A DNA stretch of 8,388 nucleotides from an uncultured Oscillospiraceae bacterium (GTDB lineage Bacteria > Bacillota > Clostridia > Oscillospirales > Oscillospiraceae), in NCBI GenBank assembly GCA_900758315.1, contig CAAERF010000594.1, positions 1 through 8,388 on the forward strand. Direction: 5' to 3'. Below, piece after piece: positions 6,386 to 8,388 of the stretch. The position numbers were made by a program, and so were the translations under genes. Numbering within the stretch: position 1 is the first letter of the stretch; each line of letters begins with the position of its first letter. The notes below the pieces were generated by a model, which ran no database searches, was not told the origin of the DNA, and worked only from the letters and a program-made list of their open reading frames with translations.

Positions 6386-6496
6386 ACAGGGCGGCCGAAA
6401 AAATATTTTCAAAAAAATCAAAAAAGGAGGCTTTTAGCGGGCAGCGAGCGGCCTTGCGTTCGCCTTGTTAGCGGAAAGGGAGAAACCCACCTCATT

Positions 6497-6512
6497 CCCC
6501 CAGGAAAGGGGG
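6497..6512 (+). promoter_or_regulatory. Hairpin overlapping the ribosome binding site of the sigma-like gene
   Basis: CCCCC (6497-6501) faces GGGGG (6508-6512) across AGGAAA. The GGGGGTG that serves as Shine-Dalgarno for the ATG at 6520 forms the 3' arm, so folding would mask it. This suggests restrained translation of the sigma-like gene; the effect is inferred. Confidence 0.4.
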
Positions 6513-6519
6513 TGAAAAG

Positions 6520-6954
6520 ATGGATGTGATCCCCCGTAATGACTATGGCGAGCGGTGCCAGTTCGATGCCTATTGCAAGCTGGTACTCTACCATGAGGCA
6601 ATCGACTATCTTCGGGAAATGCAGAGACGCCGGGACAGGGAACTGTCGTTCAGCGATCTTCCGCAGACCGAGATGGACAAGCTCTATACGGTTGACAGCT
6701 ATCCCAGCGACAGATTTACTTTCTCGTCACATGGATATGACCTGCATATCGACAATGAGCTTGTGGCTGATGCCTTTGCCGGTTTGTCCTCCCAGGAGCA
6801 GAGTATTTTGATCCTGCACTGTGTACTGGAATTGCCGGATCAGGAGATCGGCCGCCTTGTGGGAATGTCCCGCAGCGCTGTTCAGCGGCGACGGACAAAA
6901 TCGCTCAGCGAGCTTCGGATCAAATTGATGGCGCTTATGCCGAAGGGAGGTTAA
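6520..6954 (+). CDS. Sigma-70 region 4-like regulator of a conjugative element
   Basis: This 144-residue protein has a C-terminal helix-turn-helix like sigma-70 region 4 at about residues 88-134: AFAGLSSQEQSILILHCVL, then ELPDQEIGRLVGMSRSAVQRRR. The N-terminal part is charged and helical (AIDYLREMQRRRDRELSF) and does not form a clear region 2. Proteins of this kind occur throughout Tn916/Tn1549-type elements, usually directly before a small HTH protein, as here, and are thought to control element gene expression. The ATG at 6520 has GGGGGTG 7 bases upstream, inside a small hairpin. The stop at 6952-6954 lies right after the Shine-Dalgarno of the next gene, so the two are co-transcribed. Whether it acts as a true sigma factor is not shown. 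Confidence 0.85.
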   Translation: MDVIPRNDYGERCQFDAYCKLVLYHEAIDYLREMQRRRDRELSFSDLPQTEMDKLYTVDSYPSDRFTFSSHGYDLHIDNELVADAFAGLSSQEQSILILHCVLELPDQEIGRLVGMSRSAVQRRRTKSLSELRIKLMALMPKGG

Positions 6955-6959
6955 CGCGA

Positions 6960-7196
6960 ATGAAGCAGCCTAAATACAAAGGAAAAGAGCTTCTTTCTCT
7001 TTCGGTGATCGACGCCGCTCGTGACGGTGACGCCCAGGCCGTGGATAGCGTACTGAGGTACTATGAGGGCTATATCAACAAGCTCTGTACCAGGACGCTC
7101 TACGATCCCGACGGCCAGCCCCGTGTCCGTGTGGACGAGTACATGAAGCGCCGATTGGAGATCAAGCTCATCCATTCTATCGTCAGCATGAACTGA
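6960..7196 (+). CDS. Small HTH protein of conjugative transposons
   Basis: This 78-residue protein starts 5 bases after the sigma-like gene, with GGGAGG (6945-6950) 9 bases before its ATG. The sequence is predominantly helical: LLSLSVIDAARDGDAQAVDSVLRYYEGYI, then an acidic/basic tail ending VDEYMKRRLEIKLIHSIVSMN. It matches the pattern I know from the conjugative-transposon-like helix-turn-helix family that accompanies sigma-like genes in Tn916/Tn1549-type elements. Its precise role is not established; a part in transcription control with its neighbour is likely. A hairpin at 7215-7244 follows its stop. Confidence 0.82.
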   Translation: MKQPKYKGKELLSLSVIDAARDGDAQAVDSVLRYYEGYINKLCTRTLYDPDGQPRVRVDEYMKRRLEIKLIHSIVSMN

Positions 7197-7214
7197 CAAA
7201 ACCGGCCCTGGCAG

Positions 7215-7600
7215 CGGAAACAGCTTACCCTTTCCCTGTTTCCGTTTCCCCTGGGTTGAGGCTGCACTTTGAAAAAGAAAGCCCGGCGGGAGGCCTCCGG
7301 CGCAGCATAAGGCAGACGGATACATTCCTGTCTGTGCCGAGCCATACGGCCGGTGCGCCATGACCCTGTTGCAAGTCCGCAGGACGGGACCCCTACTAAA
7401 CAGGCGAGCGATCAGAACCAGGCCGCAAAACAAGTGTGGCAGCTTGTGGGCGACGAAGCATAGGCAGGGTTAAAGATACTCGCGCATTGAACGCCCGCAA
7501 AGCATTGTGCGCCGCACCCATCAGCATGGGCCGGGGTGAGACTCCCGTGGAGCTGTGCCAGCAGCCGTCCGTTTTCTGTCTCTTTTGATGCAAGAAATGG
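7215..7600 (+). ncRNA. GC-rich non-coding region, candidate structured RNA or long leader
   Basis: About 430 bases separate the HTH gene (stop 7196) from the TnpW-like start (7626) without a credible ORF. The stretch has many possible pairings: CGGAAACAG/CTGTTTCCG (7215-7223, 7236-7244), a GGAGGCCTCC palindrome (7289-7298), a GTCC-gca-GGAC hairpin inside CCCTGTTGCAAGTCC..GACGGG (about 7362-7390), GCGCA/TGCGC across about 7482-7512, and GGGG..CTCCC near 7532-7549. High GC, absence of coding signs and its fixed place before tnpW-type genes suggest a structured RNA or regulatory leader. I cannot assign it to a known RNA family, and no promoter was identified. Confidence 0.35.
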
Positions 7601-7625
7601 TTTTGTATTTGAAAGGGTGAACTAT

Positions 7626-7793
7626 ATGCAAAACGAAGTAAGAACCGCACCGCAGATGGTGCGTGAATATAAAATCGGGAATACAACTTATGTTGTGAAA
7701 TCCCATTCCAAACCTGACGCCACGGAGGACGCCGTTTCCAAAGTGAAGCGTCTGATACGGAATGACCTCCGAAAAAATACTGCAAACAAATAG
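7626..7793 (+). CDS. tnpW: TnpW-like small transposon-encoded protein
   Basis: This 55-residue protein has a REYKIGNTTYVVKSHSK segment followed by a helical, basic end (ATEDAVSKVKRLIRNDLRK). This pattern matches the small TnpW-type proteins described in Tn4451-like and related Clostridia elements. The ATG at 7626 is preferred over an upstream in-frame ATG at 7536 because AAAGGGTG lies 6 bases before it and the extra 30 residues do not look like part of the family. It precedes the serine recombinase by 88 bases, its usual neighbour in such elements. Its function is unknown; a role linked to excision or transfer is only inferred from location. Confidence 0.75.
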   Translation: MQNEVRTAPQMVREYKIGNTTYVVKSHSKPDATEDAVSKVKRLIRNDLRKNTANK

Positions 7794-7803
7794 AAAAAGG
7801 CAG

Positions 7804-7832
7804 CAGACAGTTTCCAGGCAGCGCGGTATAAT
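7804..7832 (+). promoter_or_regulatory. Candidate promoter of the recombinase gene
   Basis: CAGACA (7804-7809), 4 of 6 to the consensus -35, is followed after 17 bases by a perfect TATAAT (7827-7832). The predicted start is near 7839, giving a leader of about 43 bases before the recombinase ATG. CAGACA has an inverted copy, TGTCTG, at 7850-7855, which could serve autoregulation. Confidence 0.6.
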
Positions 7833-7860
7833 TGAGTTAGGAAAAGCATTGTCTGTTTGA

Positions 7861-8282
<422 letters not shown>

Positions 8283-8288
8283 AAGCAA

Positions 8289-8317
8289 GCCGGAGGGTGC
8301 CGCTGCACACTTCCGGC
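8289..8317 (+). repeat. Hairpin upstream of the last ORF
   Basis: GCCGGA (8289-8294) pairs with TCCGGC (8312-8317), with GTGC/GCAC (8297-8300, 8305-8308) nested inside around CGCT. It ends 3 bases before the AGGAGG of the ORF at 8332 and could influence that ORF's translation. Confidence 0.5.
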
Positions 8318-8331
8318 AGAAGGAGGATATA

Positions 8332-8388
8332 GTGGGTGCTATCAAAGTCTTCTTGAAGGAAGTTGTGCTTCCAATCGCGCTTGCGTTC
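8332..8388 (+). CDS. Start of an unidentified, probably membrane-anchored protein
   Basis: A GTG codon at 8332, 5 bases after AGGAGG (8321-8326), opens a frame that stays open to the window edge: 19 codons ending in KVFLKEVVLPIALAF. A short basic start followed by a hydrophobic run looks like a signal anchor or first membrane segment. It faintly recalls signal peptidase I-type N-termini, but the fragment is too short to name. It does not resemble the large serine recombinase upstream, consistent with a rearrangement between the two. Confidence 0.45.
   Translation, partial: MGAIKVFLKEVVLPIALAF

Larger units (their letters stand above)
6020..6519. other. 500-bp intergenic region without a convincing gene
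   Basis: Open frames here on either strand lack a good ribosome binding site and recognisable protein features. The stretch holds an inverted repeat TCTGC..CAGCGG / CCGCTG..GCAGA (6038-6079), three plus-strand terminator-like hairpins (listed separately), a direct repeat GTGTAGTAT at 6300-6320, an AAAATATTTT palindrome at 6400-6409 and an unassigned AAAGGAGG at about 6422-6429. It marks the junction between the AT-rich cargo and the GC-richer backbone. Confidence 0.6.

Noticed and set aside
6230..6421. 63-residue minus-strand open frame
   Set aside because: It spans the strong terminator at 6342-6385 and has no protein-like features.
6951..7433. 160-residue minus-strand open frame opposite the small HTH gene
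   Set aside because: It lacks recognisable domains and lies antisense to a gene with a good start and context; its composition mirrors GC-rich sequence on the other strand.

Overview
The window looks like part of an integrative conjugative or mobilizable element from a gut-type Firmicute (class Clostridia). Evidence: strong AGGAGG-type ribosome binding sites, rho-independent terminators, a MobC-like relaxosome protein start, a sigma-like/HTH gene pair typical of Tn916/Tn1549-type elements, a TnpW-like small protein, and the start of a TnpX/TndX-type large serine recombinase. By eye the 0.8-5.9 kb segment is more AT-rich than the element backbone at 6.1-8.2 kb, so it reads as cargo carried by a mobile element.

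Layout. Positions 1-34 (minus) hold the first codons of a MobC-like mobilization gene. Next to it, 50-145 has a promoter and nested inverted repeats that I interpret as the origin of transfer. A small XRE repressor lies at 266-610 (minus) with its own terminator and an operator-like dyad. The cargo at 758-6019 is read on the minus strand in the order ABC ATPase, BceB-like FtsX permease, multi-spanning histidine kinase, NarL/LuxR-type response regulator, closed by a terminator at 758-794. In front of the ATPase is a leader with a strong hairpin plus U-tract (attenuator candidate), a possible 21-codon leader peptide and a dyad. Positions 6020-6519 hold no convincing gene but contain three plus-strand terminators and short repeats. 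The plus strand then carries a sigma-70 region 4-like protein, a small HTH protein, a ~430-base GC-rich non-coding stretch with hairpin potential, a TnpW-like protein, and a serine recombinase gene that stops matching its family after residue 99. At that point sits a 107-bp segment bounded by perfect 10-bp inverted repeats and containing a terminator, followed by the start of an unidentified membrane-type ORF that runs off the window.

How it works together. The ABC transporter and two-component system resemble peptide-antibiotic sensing and resistance modules of Firmicutes: the transporter both detects and removes the peptide, and the kinase, which has no evident extracellular sensor domain, relays the signal to the regulator. 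The unusual feature is the pairing of a BceAB-like transporter with a roughly ten-span HisKA_3 kinase and a NarL-type regulator instead of the usual two-span BceS/OmpR-type pair. The mob/oriT part would allow transfer, but the recombinase in this copy appears broken, so self-excision would need help from elsewhere.
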